Shown here piece after piece: positions 11,316 to 22,645 of a DNA stretch of 52,500 nucleotides. The position numbers and the translations under genes are program-made. Numbering within the stretch: position 1 is the first letter of the stretch; each line of letters starts with the position of its first letter. This DNA is from Cristatella mucedo (lineage: Eukaryota > Bryozoa > Phylactolaemata > Cristatellidae). The notes beneath the pieces are model-generated. The model was not told the origin of the DNA and ran no database searches. It saw only the letters and a program-made list of their open reading frames with translations. The DNA lies in assembly GCA_009760855.2 (NCBI GenBank), contig WPIO01000128.1, positions 207,501 to 260,000 on the forward strand, written 5' to 3'.

Positions 11316-12578
11316 TAATTTTAACTTTACTTATAATTCCTTTCTCAGCAAATGGCCCCCCTCCCCGGCGGCTGCTGCGGAACTTTGAAGTCCGATCCGT
11401 CCAGTCCCGACTCGTCAGGATTTTGACCTGCGGCATCATTAGTCCCGCGAGACTCCCACCGCCCAGTTTCTTACGCCCTGGCTAGTATTAAGTCTGACTG
11501 AACCGCACATTCATGTTGCCAACAATTACTCTGTTACTACAAGTGTCGCGGTTCTGGAGCTATGTCTATCCAACGAAGCATGTGTTCGTCACTGGTGAGA
11601 GACCACGTGCATCCGCACGGGTAGCGCCAAGTGGGGATAATGCCTCAAAGTTAACCAGTCGTAGACGAAGCTTCAATGCACCCACAGTCGGTAGCAGAGA
11701 GCAGCAGGCAGCATTGCTCACGCCTCATAAATAAGCCCATACGCCACGGTGGTCACGTCGGCTTAAGTTCAGTAAAACGAGCTCCGTGAGATGACGACAC
11801 CTCCGGATCACTGTTTGGAATAACAATGATAAATTAGCGCGCAGCTAATCAACTCCTATTATAAATTTAAGCCATGGTGCTTAGTCCGTTCGTTAGATCA
11901 ATCTCCGTCCCAGACGTCTCTTTTACATGGATTTCTTAGTGATAAATTTATAATCGTATGAGGAGGGTGCAGCAAGGAGTGTCAAAAAAAGGCGGAGATT
12001 GTTTGCCAATTTGAATATGTAGCTGAAACGCGCACTCTATTAGACGAGATTGAACCTTAGAATGCTGGAATTTCAAATACTTGAAACAAGTTTGATTTTT
12101 AACGGGTTTTTCAAAGGGTGGCCGCCGTGGGATTCCACCGCCCAAGGGCTCTCTGCACTACGCCCGAAGCTTCCGTCGGCTTCCGCCTCCGTGGCTTCCC
12201 GACATCCGCTAGGCACAGCAGACTTGGCATACTGGATAGATGCCCAATTTGTGTAAAGGGTGAGTTTTGCATTTTCGCTGCTCTGCTTTGTGTTTGCACA
12301 GTTTTCTTAAATTGCTGCAAAATGCCGACTTTAGAATTAAATGTAGACTTTAGAGCTCGCAGCCAGTAGGCTTTGATGGAATACCAATCCAAATAAGGAC
12401 CAGCATTAGCGGAGGCAGAAAGGAGAAGACGCCCTTGCCAGGCAGGCACAGCGTGCAGGAGAGACGCCAGCCGGAGTAGCCAGCAAGATAGACGGCGTGC
12501 TGTACAAGCTGAAAGCAGGAGGCGATCAAGGTAGCAGCCAAAGCCGGCCGCCTGAGATTTTCACGGCAGCGGTAATGT
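11316..12578. other. Unassigned stretch, no gene seen
   Basis: About 1.25 kb with no recognisable family. Open frames around 12,111-12,449 overlap on both strands. Confidence 0.45.
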
Positions 12579-12795
12579 GTAGATGTACCTGTGACCTGTA
12601 GATGTACCTGCAACCTGTAGATGTACCTACAACCTGTAGATGTTCCTGTGACATGTAGATGTACCTGCAACCTGTAGATGTACCTGTGACCTGTAGATTT
12701 ACGTGTAACCTGTAGATGTACCTGTAAGCTGTAGATATACCTGCAATCTGTAGATGTACCTCTAACCTGTAGATGCACCTCTAACCTGTCGATTT
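12579..12795. repeat. 19-bp minisatellite, about 11 units
   Basis: Unit GTAGATGTACCTGYRACCT is repeated about 11 times with substitutions but few length changes. Because 19 is not a multiple of three, the minus-strand translation cycles through all frames with a 19-residue amino-acid period. This makes a 142-residue open frame (12,350-12,778) that is not evidence of a gene. Confidence 0.95.
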
Positions 12796-13943
12796 TTCAC
12801 GGGCGTACGCTAGCGCATGCATAGGCTCTCGACCACAGATCACGATTCCGGTGGATTCTAAAATCATTAATCAGGAATCACAAATTTGACAGCCGCAGCC
12901 AGGTCAAAAGCAGGTGGCAGCACTGAAAGGCCTTCTGCGACTATGTAAAAGAGGCCGCATGCCGAACCAACTGATCTCTATGCTGTTGTTACGTAGCTGC
13001 TGTGGGGCTCAGCGGCAGCAGCCTGGCTCAAAGGAATCATGTCTTTCCTCGTTTGGTTTCCGGTCTCAGGACTCTTCCATTGTTCGATGCTCACAGTGCT
13101 AACTTTCCGAACGGCAACCTACCGCCAATGATACGAAACCGGTGTCCTAGTATTCGAAGTGCGACTAGCCGTTCAGTCAGTGTCTGAATGAGTGACGCCG
13201 AATCATTCGATGCCGCCGAGGCGAGTTTTGACTTGCTGTCTAAGGTGCTCTTGTTTGACACAACATTATTCAGCCGTGAGCAGCGCGAGTGCAGACGTGA
13301 CATGGCATGACGCGACGTGACATGCGTGACGTGATGCTGTCGGGCGAGTACATCTCTCGCTGGCGTGGAGCCTTGAAGCTGCACAAAGTGCCGACCGGAG
13401 GGACGTGGCGTCGTGCCAATAGAGTCCGATTTACTGGTGGGCGCGCATCCAAAATTTTGTGAACGCACGAAGCAGCTCTGAAATTATGTCTGTCACAAAA
13501 GCGTGAACCACGAAACTGGCATTCGACCACCATCCTCGTCACGTGATTCGCACGTTTGGGTAGGAGTATAGCTTCGAACAATTTCTTTACTAAATAGTGT
13601 GGTGCATAGAAAAACTTTTGCCTCGCTATTAGTTCAATTTACAAAGCTTAGAAAAAGATCAATTGTACGCACGTATTCAGACGGTAGCCGGGCGCAACGA
13701 TGGATTCAATATCGTCAATACCACAGAAATCAGTTCTTATGCTTTTAAAGTCACGACTGGTGTAACGCCGTGCAAGTTGAACTAGAGGGCCACCTCTCCA
13801 GTGGAAGGCTGGGTGAAAAAGGACAAAATTCTCGCATTAAAAGGGTTTCTGTAAAATTCTAACAACAGACAACGATGCCTAATGCTAATTAGCATAATAA
13901 ATTAGGAGACGCTAATCCGGCAGCCACAATCTAGGCCTGTTTT
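12796..13943. other. Unassigned stretch, no gene seen
   Basis: No family recognised. A run of overlapping TGACGTGACAT-like strings occurs at about 13,295-13,345. Overlapping minus-strand open frames at 13,091-13,581 have no motif. Confidence 0.45.
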
Positions 13944-14188
13944 TTATGCCTGCAGGAGGCTCATGCATGCCGATACGAAAGGGTCCTTTGCCGCCTGGTG
14001 GGGAGTAGATCTGGTGGGGAGTAGATCTGAGAGATAGGCTGGAGCCAAAGAATGAAGTGACCTAAAAGTGAGCGACAAAACCTCGAAGTCAGTATCCGTT
14101 GTATCCGTTGCTTGACTAGTAGCCAGTGCAGGTCGGCGAGAAGTGGTGTGATGTGGCAACTGCGATGCTCACGACAGACAAGCCTAGT
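13944..14188 (-). mobile_element. LINE-A ORF fragment
   Basis: Minus-strand translations in two frames match the LINE-A C-terminal block: SCHITPLLADLHWL, then FKVLSLTFRSLHSLAPAYLSDLL. Two small frame changes break it, and a 17-bp direct duplication (GGTGGGGAGTAGATCT) sits at about 13,998-14,030. It is truncated at both ends relative to the copy at 50.9-51.8 kb and belongs to a diverged subfamily. Confidence 0.88.
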
Positions 14189-14869
14189 AAAAACATGTGC
14201 CACAAATCTGTGTCGACACCTCTTTGATTAAGCCTCTGCTCCGAGTCGAGCCGCCAGCTTACGAAGTCGTCCCCGACGTAGTAGTATTCCAGCATCATCT
14301 CCTGGCTCGGGCCACTCTGCCGCTTCTGCCGAAATAGCTTGTATTCTGACATTCTCTAAGCGGCAGGTACGCGGAACCAAGCAAACAAAAGACTGAAACA
14401 CCAGAGCAGGTTCAAAGACTTCACGCATACGCCGTACCGGGCCAGTACGCGACTACTCTGCCCGGCGTCCTCGACCTGACTCCCGGGCTTTTGCAGCCCG
14501 TTACTTATATACCCCTGCCATAAGTCGCTACAGCCCATAATCCAACAACAGTGTCATAATCTCACAATAACCACACAATATATTGTGCTGATTCGTTTGA
14601 CAATACCAATATATTTGACAATATATTGTAACATATAAAGGTATAACTGTAAGCCTATTCGTCTCTGTCACTAAATAAATAATAGATACAAATACATAAA
14701 TTGACTTTTCACATTTAAAAAGATCCAAATAAAATAATATTCGGACACATATCCGTAGAAATCATTTTTAACCAATCACAATTGTCTAGGTGCACACTCG
14801 TGTACAATCGTGGGGGCGCCATTTTTATTGTCTCAGAGGTCACCAACTTTGATGTTGAGTTCACACTCT
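14189..14869. other. Unassigned AT-rich flank of the hAT element
   Basis: No gene seen. Two short palindromes, CACAATATATTGTG at 14,574-14,587 and ACAATATATTGT at 14,618-14,629, lie here. They could be part of the hAT element's ends or unrelated. Confidence 0.35.
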
Positions 14870-16215
14870 CGTCCTACAGTTCCACCTGATAACAAGAAGG
14901 TCTGTCAGCTTTATTTTTGGCGAGAATCCCGTTGGTTCTGAAGCCAGTACGTGGAAATGCACTTGTGGAACGGTTCGCAAACGGAACATTAGGCTCGGCT
15001 ATACGAATCTGATGTCCCACATCAAGCAGAAGCACCCGAATTGTCTAGAAATTTTTCACTGGCGCAACAAGCACAACAAGGAGACGGCACATCCAGAGCA
15101 GCGACATCCCCGGAACGGGACAATCGGTGTATCTCGACAGACCGTGACCTCGGACTAAATGCTTGATAGTCGATCAACCAATGTATTCAAATGGCTGGAG
15201 TGGATCATTATGGATGAGCTCGAATCGATATTTTGCGAAAAAGAGCTCACCCGAAGCAGTAAGAAAAATGCAACCGATCTCTGTCAAAGCACTAAAGAAA
15301 TATATGTTCAAGCTGGTGGAGTTGATGGAAAAAGATATCTGTCAAGGTGCTACCACTTTCGCTCTTGTGCTTGATGGCTGGTCCGAAGATTCAACATACT
15401 TTATTGGTCTTTTTATCTTCTAACCTGGCAAGGAGCACGCTGCTGATCTTGAAATTCATCTGCTAACCTTCGCACCTCTCCTATGCGAGGCGAATTTTAC
15501 CGCCGAGAACCATGTAAATTTAATCAAATCGTCACTGGAGCATCGACACTTATCGACCCCCTTTTCTGTTTGATTGGGGACATCTGCTCAACCAAGAAGG
15601 CAACAGGGGACCTTCTTGGTGTGCCACTTCTGGGATGCCGCAGTCACCATTTTAATTTGGCTGCTGAGGCATACATAAAACTATTCCTCGCAACTGAATC
15701 GGAGTTGATTGGGAAGCTCATGTCAAATTTGTCAACACTGAAACACTCAGGTCGATACTGCGCTTGATGACATCCCTGCGCCCAGTCAAGTGCAACGTGA
15801 CCCGTTGGACAGGCGTTCTGGATATGTTTTAGCACCTCGAAAGACTCCATCCAAATCTTGATGAGGCAGACCGAGAAATAACTATTCTTGTTCCCACAGC
15901 TGGGCAGAAAAGGAATATTCGGGATCGCAAACTAACATTGGCCGATTTCAGATCTGTTACGATATTGCTGCAGCGACGTGACATGTCGTTGAAAGAATAG
16001 GATGTTTGAAAGAATAGGAGCAGCGTGTCGAAGAGAAGGAAGCGAGCAGCGAGTACATCAACACGCGCTTCTTGCTTCCAACATCATGCGATGTAGAGAG
16101 ACTTTTCTCCATGGCAAAGCGAGTGTCATGTCCTCAACGTCGTAGTTTGCAACCCAAAACCTTGTGGCGCTGTTTTTTTCTGAATCAAAACAAGTTACTG
16201 TGGTAGTTGGCTCTG
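14870..16215 (+). pseudogene. hAT-family transposase remnant with BED zinc finger
   Basis: hAT transposases cut and paste DNA. They usually carry an N-terminal BED zinc finger, a split RNase-H-like catalytic core and a C-terminal dimerisation region. Here a BED-like finger is readable at about 14,920-15,045 (WKCTCG...YTNLMSHIKQKHP, with two Cys and two His). Core-like blocks follow: LVLDGWSEDSTYF near 15,365-15,405, then TKKATGDLLGVPLLGCRSH near 15,590-15,655 and a CNVTRWTGVLDM block near 15,790-15,825. The dimerisation block CDVERLFSMAKRV...LNQNKLLW is at about 16,088-16,205. The blocks are in several frames with stops, and only about 130 bp (15,960-16,085) separates the core from the dimerisation block, so much of the C-terminal region is deleted. 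Terminal inverted repeats were not identified with confidence. Confidence 0.88.
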
Positions 16216-17024
16216 GTCGCCTTGATAGCATATGAAAATGACTCAGGGTCAGCTGATGATAACGAAGAGAACGAAGAAGAATATGAAGACGATTTGTAAA
16301 ATAACAGGCAATAAAACGCAATATATGATTTGCAAGATGTGCAATACATTGCATTGGTGGCATAGAATATTGCAATATGCTGTATTTTTTGGCATTGAAT
16401 ATTGCAATATGTTTATTGTTGAATATAAGAACAGTGAATATAATAACGAAATTAATGTGCGCAGCCTTGACTGAATCTCTTTCTATGCACTTTACAGATG
16501 CTATTATATATTTGTGGCTAATGACTCTAGTTTAGCAGACGCTACAGTTCGTTAGGAATAACGTCCCGAACGGCCGTGGCGTCGCGATGGCGCGAAGCAA
16601 TAGCATAACGTCAGTTTCGTCACTCGCTAACCGTCACTTTTGTCACTCGCTAAACGGTCTTCAGAACGGCTTCGCGTATTCGTTTTCACTCCATACTTTA
16701 CCAATGGCTACCTAAAAACTTGAAGTGAAACCTATACCATCGTGTTGTCACTTGATTAGTGATCTGGATGGCCTTTCACATTTGTTGCCATCTTAATCGC
16801 TCCAATTTCTCGAGCAGGCTTTCTACGCGAATAATATTCGGCTGATTCTTCGGCACGTACAAATGGCGAGTGCAGACATACTGGATCGGGACGTCATTAC
16901 AGCTGAGTCATCTGTTTTGAGCTGGCCTGAAGCTTTCGCAGCTGAATGCAGTACAGACATGGCTCATAACCACCAATCTGGTTTGAACATCGGCCGCGCT
17001 TCAATGGCCTGTTACGAACGTCCC
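16216..17024. other. Unassigned stretch after the hAT remnant
   Basis: No gene seen. Two copies of the palindrome ATATTGCAATAT (16,367-16,378 and 16,399-16,410) lie within a short direct repeat. The remainder is unremarkable. Confidence 0.4.
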
Positions 17025-17110
17025 TTTGCAGCAAATGTTAAGCGCCTAGGAAGAGACTGAGTTCTCGGAGGGCGCTTTATCAAGTGCATTATTATTTTTA
17101 TTATTATTCT
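17025..17110 (+). mobile_element. LINE-A 3'-end fragment
   Basis: GCAGCAAATGTTAAGCGCCTAGGAAGAGACTGAG and GGAGGGCGCTTTATCAAGTGC are followed by an ATT-rich tail. This is the LINE-A 3' terminus with the predicted stem-loop and an ATT-repeat tail. Confidence 0.88.
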
Positions 17111-17865
17111 CACCGGCTTCAGACACAATATGGCTAGCACCAAACGCTAAGCAGCGAATGTTACTCTTTGACCTCAGTTTCAACCTCGGCTTGATTAATA
17201 ATCAACTAGGATTTCAGGGCAGAGCTGGAAACTCGTTGGTGACGCTCCCTTGCGAGCAGGTATGCAGACAGTAGCGGGACGATAGGGCAATAAATATTGG
17301 CCAAATCTCACGTATAAGCCTACACTCATGGCTGTTTATTTATGCTCGGCCGTATTCCGTGCAAGCGTCATCCGAAGGCTGATAGTCCTCCGATGACGTC
17401 AGCCTAATCACCGTTCGTTGCCGTTTTTACTTGGCAAATGGCTGCCAACTTGACGGGCTACACAATTTGCCTCATCGTTCTCATGTCGCGACTGATCGTT
17501 ACAAGTCAGAATGGCCCCGAGTGCTTTGAACTTCAAAATACATGCATCGAGGTATGTCCCCGAGAATCCAGCGGGCGTTTGTAACCGACCCCGGTCGATC
17601 CGGTTGGTCGGTGCGCTGGGAGTTGGTGCGAGCGAACGTAAATCTCGTCGTGCTGCTGCGCCCTGGAACCTGACGATAGTGCGGCATTAAGCACCGTGTA
17701 ATTGTACAGGACCTCCATAAGCCGTTTGAAGCTCCCCCTGGAACTGAATGCGGTAAAAGAATTTCGCCTCAAGCGTGGGTCGATTGCAAAATGTCTGGCT
17801 TACCTGCCCAGTGCTCACCTATTGAGCTTTTAAGACTACTCTTCATTCGGTGTTCCGACTCCGGG
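17111..17865. other. Unassigned stretch, no gene seen
   Basis: No recognisable gene or element. Minus-strand frames of 62-79 residues overlap one another and have no motif. Confidence 0.45.
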
Positions 17866-17949
17866 CTCGAGAGAGAGCTGAGAGACGCTAGAGAGATATA
17901 GAGAGAGCGAGGGAGGGAGGGAGAGAGGGAGGGAGAGAGGGAGAGAGCA
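17866..17949. repeat. GA/GGGA-rich simple repeat
   Basis: An imperfect purine repeat (GAGAGAGC, then GGGAGGGAGGGA). It produces the Pro-Ser-Leu repeats in minus-strand open frames here. Confidence 0.93.
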
Positions 17950-18480
17950 TCTTCGCTGCACGACTAACTCCCAACACCGGTCCACAGCGCTCCTGGCAAC
18001 CAGTGAATGGTTGAATGTACATGTGAAGCAAGTATCGGGAAAAAGTGCATGCACCCTGGCCTCCGGCACGCGCGGCGCAGGAAACTCGCCTGCGGCAAAT
18101 TTTGGCCAAGCGTACGGCGGTGTCCAAGAACATGGCAGGCATACTGGCCGGTATATTGGCAAGCATCAAGGTTAGGGCATGTGGTTGTAGCCTTTATCGG
18201 GTGGAGCCGAGCGCCTATTCGGTCATGGCTCGCCATTCGAGACAAGTGCCCCAAATGCCCTTCCCTGAGAGTCTGGCCGAAGGTGGCTGTTTGATCGCTA
18301 CCTCTTTGAGGGAGAGATTGGCATGCGGGCCCGGGGCAGACCGCCATGATGTGGTGCCAAAGCTCCAAGCGTTCTGGAGATGTATGGTAGCATGCTTGAC
18401 CGTGCATGAACCCAATGTGTACGCTCGCCGGCTTCATGTCTGAATGGCACTTGCACGGTAAGCTGGCTGACTGTTATAAT
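17950..18480. other. Unassigned stretch with overlapping open frames
   Basis: Frames of 157 residues (minus, 17,964-18,437) and 132 residues (plus, 18,045-18,443) cover the same DNA. Neither has a recognisable domain, and at most one could be real. Confidence 0.35.
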
Positions 18481-19227
18481 AGTAATAATATTGCACTTGA
18501 TAAAGCGCCCTCAGAGAACTTAATCTCTTTCTAGGCGCTTTACATTTGCTGCAAAGTGATACGCAATAGAATAGTAAGTAAAATCATGCTTGAAAAACAA
18601 ACAAAATGAATAACATGGTTAGGGGTTACATGCACTGGGTCAGCATGCAAATGTGGTTAGTGGCAGCATGAACAGTGTCAGCACACATAAGCACACCAAG
18701 GACGAATCACAGGGACCCACTAAATGCTGTCCTAAATAGGTATGTTTTTAAGTTTCTTTTAAATGTGGTCAGGTCAGGGGATGTTCTGATGCAGGTCGGG
18801 AGGGAGTTCCAGGCTGTGGGAGGATACGAGCTAAATGCACGGTCTCCAAAGGATTTAAGGTTTGTACGAGGTATTTCTAGACTGTTGGATTCCGAAAAGC
18901 GAGTGGTACGATGCTTTGCCTGATGGGGTAGTATATCTGAAAGATAGGCTGGAGCCATAGAATGAAGAGACCTAAAAGTGAGCGACAAAACCTTGAAGTC
19001 AATCCGTTGCTTGACTGGTAACCAGTGCAGGTCGGCGAGAAGTGGAGTAATGTGGCAACTGCGACGCTCACGACAGACAAGCCTAGCTGCAGAGTTTTGC
19101 ACCAGCTGCAATCGCCTGATCGCACATGCTGGTAGGCCAGTAAGCAAAGTAAGTTGCAGAAGTCGAGACGAGATGTCACGAATGCATGGACCAACTTGGA
19201 CGTGGTATCCTTATCTAAACAAGCCCT
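18481..19227 (-). mobile_element. LINE-A copy 1, 5'-truncated, young
   Basis: The 3' end is on the left: a TAATAATA tail, the stem-loop block, then a 3' UTR and the C-terminal ORF. By eye it differs from the copy starting at 50,850 at only a handful of positions across about 745 bp, so it is above 99% identical. Homology stops abruptly at AAGCCCT (19,227), as expected for 5' truncation during target-primed reverse transcription. A short possible target duplication (CTGTTA) flanks it but is too weak to claim. Confidence 0.95.
18707..19147 (-). pseudogene. LINE-A ORF2 C-terminal fragment
   Basis: The 146 residues correspond to the region downstream of the reverse transcriptase in CR1/L2-type elements. 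Readable family blocks are RRLQLVQNSAARLVCRERR, HITPLLADLHWLPVKQRI, LAPAYLSDIL-like SMAPAYLSDILP, FGDRAFSSYPPTAWNSLP and FKRNLKTYLFRTAF. The catalytic YADD block is absent because the copy is 5' truncated. A small length difference near 19,145 relative to the 51-kb copy (AAGCAAAGTAAG versus AAGCAGTGAG) breaks the frame there. It is a dead copy with no host function. Confidence 0.93.
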
Positions 19228-19367
19228 GTTAAAATATCAACAGTCAAATTTTATCATCGACAGGTTTTTACAAATATCGACACCAGCAATCTGGCAAAGA
19301 ACAATTTCAAGGCAATTTCTAGGCCGAGAGTGACGGTGCATCTCTCGAAGACGAATAATCAGCTGCC

Positions 19368-19405
<38 letters not shown>

Positions 19406-20094
19406 ACCAGTAGTTAAAAGATGAAATCGAAGAGATCCAGTCCTGTGACATCAGTCTACATTGCGGTCTGCTCGACAGACATTCTCCCAGAGCCCCTGCG
19501 AGCATACGTAACAGTGCATACGAATGCACGAGGAAATCAAATCAGATTGGAAGAGACGAGCCCACTGCCCTCTGACCTTTATGTCGCTTCAGCTGTACGG
19601 GGTCCAAGCCAGCTAGGTATGTCCGATTGCTCGCTTGACCGAGCAGTGAAATGTGCACTCGCTGCGTGCTCCGAGAGTGTGCTGGCTCCAAAGCTAAAGC
19701 CGCCGCCATGGACTGCCAGGTGGAAGTCTGAACGCTGGCACACGATAGCGCAGAATGAGTTGTGGTCATTCGAGACGTGACAGCAATGTCAAGAGACGAG
19801 ATTGAAGGTTTGGAATTCATATGCAATTAAGACAGCCCATGGGAATGTACGAACCGGAAGTTCCCTCAAATTCGCTACTATCCTACAAGGTCAGTTCTGT
19901 GGCTGCAGGCCAAGCGACTATGAAATAGGATCTAGATATATAGAAACATGACCTAAGGCTGTGATCACTTTTATTCGAAGCATTTACGCTTGCGCTCATC
20001 TAACGGGAAAGAGGTCCTCGGTAAACCTGAAAGGGTCCAATCGGTTACGGGTGCCTATCGACGCGTCCACTCCTAGTATGATATTTGGAAATTG
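19228..20094. other. Unassigned stretch with a (TA)n run
   Basis: A TA run of about 32 bp is at 19,371-19,402. A plus-strand frame at 19,421-19,780 (119 residues) has no recognised motif and overlaps a minus-strand frame. Confidence 0.4.
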
Positions 20095-20171
20095 TGCTCT
20101 CTCTCTCCCTCTCTCTCTCTCTATCTCTCTCTCTCACCCTCTCCATCTTTCGCTCTCTTCGTCTCTCTCGT
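20095..20171. repeat. CT-rich simple repeat
   Basis: An imperfect CT repeat with CCCT, TATC and CATC interruptions. Confidence 0.93.
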
Positions 20172-20563
20172 AGAAGTCTCCTGTTGACGGCAGAGGGGAG
20201 ACCGTTTCGTGGCATCACATAGCACGGCTAGTTTTTGTCTGAGGGGCTACGATTTTCAAAACACAAATTCACGTGTCCACATTTCTTCGTGAGACGATCG
20301 TACGGATGACGATGTTGCCGTTGTTCATCGAGTTACGATCTGTTACAATCAATGACTCCCATATACTCCATGTCATCGTCTGCCTCATAGCCAGTTGAGT
20401 ATTATGCCCGTGGTCGTTGATAGTAGTCCCAGTGCAGTCGATCGTCACGTGACGCAGTCGCACCGAGCGCCACTCATTCTCGCCCGAACAAGTGGTTAGA
20501 ACTGGACAGAACTGGTTACAACAGGAGCCTCGGAGAAACCCCAAACAGTCGGTGCTGCTGCTG
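20172..20563. other. Unassigned stretch, no gene seen
   Basis: No recognisable feature. A 91-residue minus-strand frame has no motif. Confidence 0.45.
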
Positions 20564-20600
20564 CTGCAGCAGAGCTCCGTGCGCCGGAGCTCTGCTGCAG
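20564..20600. repeat. Perfect 16-bp inverted repeat (hairpin)
   Basis: CTGCAGCAGAGCTCCG at 20,564-20,579 is exactly complementary to 20,585-20,600 with a 5-base TGCGC spacer. The left arm extends a CTG run. Confidence 0.95.
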
Positions 20601-20950
20601 CGATAACAGGACGTCAATAGTGGCAATTAGTAATGTGCCCACACGCTAGTAGCGAGTCCATGGGAACGCATCGAGTTAACTCGCGAGAATTTTACGCGAG
20701 AATTTTACGGCAACTGGTCCAGTGAGGGCAGTACGCCCGTGAAACATGAAAAACCACCACGCCAGCAGCGATCAAATACTATCGCGGAGGCCGATTACGA
20801 CACTCTCCGTTCAAACCGACCGTACGTCAGTAAACGCAAATCCGGTAGCCATATTTTAGGTCACGTGCCCATTACACACCGATTATTCCAGTGAGCGAAA
20901 GGCTCCGCGGCCATGGCAGTGGCATGCCGGTATGCCATGGCTTGACCTCA
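20601..20950. other. Unassigned stretch, no gene seen
   Basis: The only internal structures are a duplicated GCGAGAATTTTAC (20,682-20,709) and a short GGCATGCCGGTATGCC inverted repeat near 20,921-20,936. Confidence 0.45.
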
Positions 20951-20991
20951 GACACTGTCGCCACTGTCGCCACTGTCGCCACTGTCGCCAT
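20951..20991. repeat. 9-bp tandem repeat, about 4 units
   Basis: CACTGTCGC is repeated four times. It reads as Gly-Asp-Ser on the minus strand, but only over four units. Confidence 0.95.
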
Positions 20992-22352
20992 TCGTTCGAG
21001 GGTGCTCATTTGACGTCATTCGACGTGCCAAAGCTCTCAGCTTCCAAAAGCGGTTGCGGTTACATACGTAACTAGATGCGAAACGTCCACCGTCATCGTG
21101 ATCGGCATCGTGACTATGACGCCATGGATCCGAATGACCTTGAATCATGTGGTGCCGTTTCGATGTCAGTTTTCAACCAGGCAGTCTTCGGAGCTCACCA
21201 CTGACGGTGCATTACTTAGCAAAGAAGCAAGAGTTCACACGTGCTGCTCCGAGGGCTGTGCGGGCCGCCGAGCCGTGAAAGCTAGATTTGTGGCAAGGAC
21301 AGGAAATGGGCGCTCGCCATCGCTGGCGCCATTTGGTCCGATTTTCCTTAAGCATTCCGATGCACAGCACTGCTACAAACGCATCTTACGGTTTTGGAGT
21401 AGTATCCTTACAAAGAAAAAGAAAAACGACACGAGCAGCTGTACATTAGTTGCAAGACGGTAGAGCCGTCTGGATGACAGCGAGTGTCACTAGCGCTTCA
21501 CTAACATTATCTTATTTATTATCTTATTTATGATTTATTATCTTATTATTTATAAAATTATCTTATTTACTAAAATTAGCGCTCTACTAAAACGTCGCTG
21601 AAGACGCTCCTCGGCAGGAGGCTACGCAGCGTATGCAGACGATAGGCGGTCAGTGCAGCAATTTGTATTGCCCCAACATTAGAAATAAGACTGCATGCAG
21701 GCTTTGTACACGGAACTGTATTCCCTACTCCTATAACAGAGTTAAATTCCCGCAGAGAAACGTTTGGCTTCACACTAAAAAACTATTACAACAGACGTGC
21801 CGACATAGGATGCAAGCCACCGAGTACGATTTCTAAGGCTAATGGCAATCGTACGTCTAGGATATCTAGATCTACTTCTTGCAGATAGATACAAGCGCTT
21901 GAAAGACGATTAAATTCTATTAAGCTGCTGCAAATAAGGCCGTTGAATGTGGAATGCTGCAAATGAGACTGTTGTATCAGCCAGAATGTGTTCTTTTTCG
22001 ATATCTCATCTGGCCAAGGTAATGCAATGGCACTCAGAAGCAGCACTAGCCGGCAGCTGATCACATTAAAAGTTTAGCTATATTCTCTAGACCAACTGTC
22101 CAAGATGCCAATCTAAATGCTGTTCGTCGCCACTCGAACTTACAGCTACATTTGCCTGCGAAACATGCGCCTTCATTCTCGTCCCACGACTATTTCTAAG
22201 TATGCTGCGCGAAGAATCGGTAAATTAAGCATTATGATGCCAAAGTATATGGATCTACTAGCGGTGTGCGGTGCTTGCGTTTGACGAGTTATTCCAGCCA
22301 TGGATTGAGTGGGGCGAGTTTGGCCGATGGAGCTGAGGCAAGAAGTGGTGCA
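20992..22352. other. Unassigned stretch, no gene seen
   Basis: It contains an AT-rich TTATTTAT repeat patch at about 21,510-21,575. A plus-strand frame at 21,098-21,463 (121 residues) has no recognised domain. Confidence 0.42.

Positions 22353-22390
<38 letters not shown>
22353..22390. repeat. (CT)n microsatellite
   Basis: A pure CT run of about 18 units. Confidence 0.97.
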
Positions 22391-22489
22391 GCTGGCGTTG
22401 CGCAGCTGCAGAAGCAGGATACAGTGCCCACAAGAAGCGGACTCGTCGTCACGATCGCGTCGAATTTATTCGAGCCTTCACGAATCGCT

Positions 22490-22645
22490 TCAGTGTGGTT
22501 ATGCGTGCTGTGACGCTGTTCACGTTACCGCGTCGCCATATTGACAGGCATCCCTTCAGCAAATGTAAAGCGTGCCCAGAGATAAATATATTTAGTTCTC
22601 CGGGGATGCTATACAAAAGTCTCATAAATATTATTATTATTACTG
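22490..22645 (+). mobile_element. Decayed LINE-A 3'-end fragment
   Basis: GGTTATGCGTGCTG near 22,497, CAGCAAATGTAAAGCG near 22,558, a degraded stem-loop (AGAGATAAATATATTTAGTTCTC) and an ATTATTATT tail appear in the same order as in the better copies at 24.6 and 33.0 kb. Confidence 0.72.

Noticed and set aside
17964-18443. Genes on both strands (157 and 132 residues) over the same DNA
   Set aside because: Mutually overlapping frames without domains; at most one could be real and nothing favours either.
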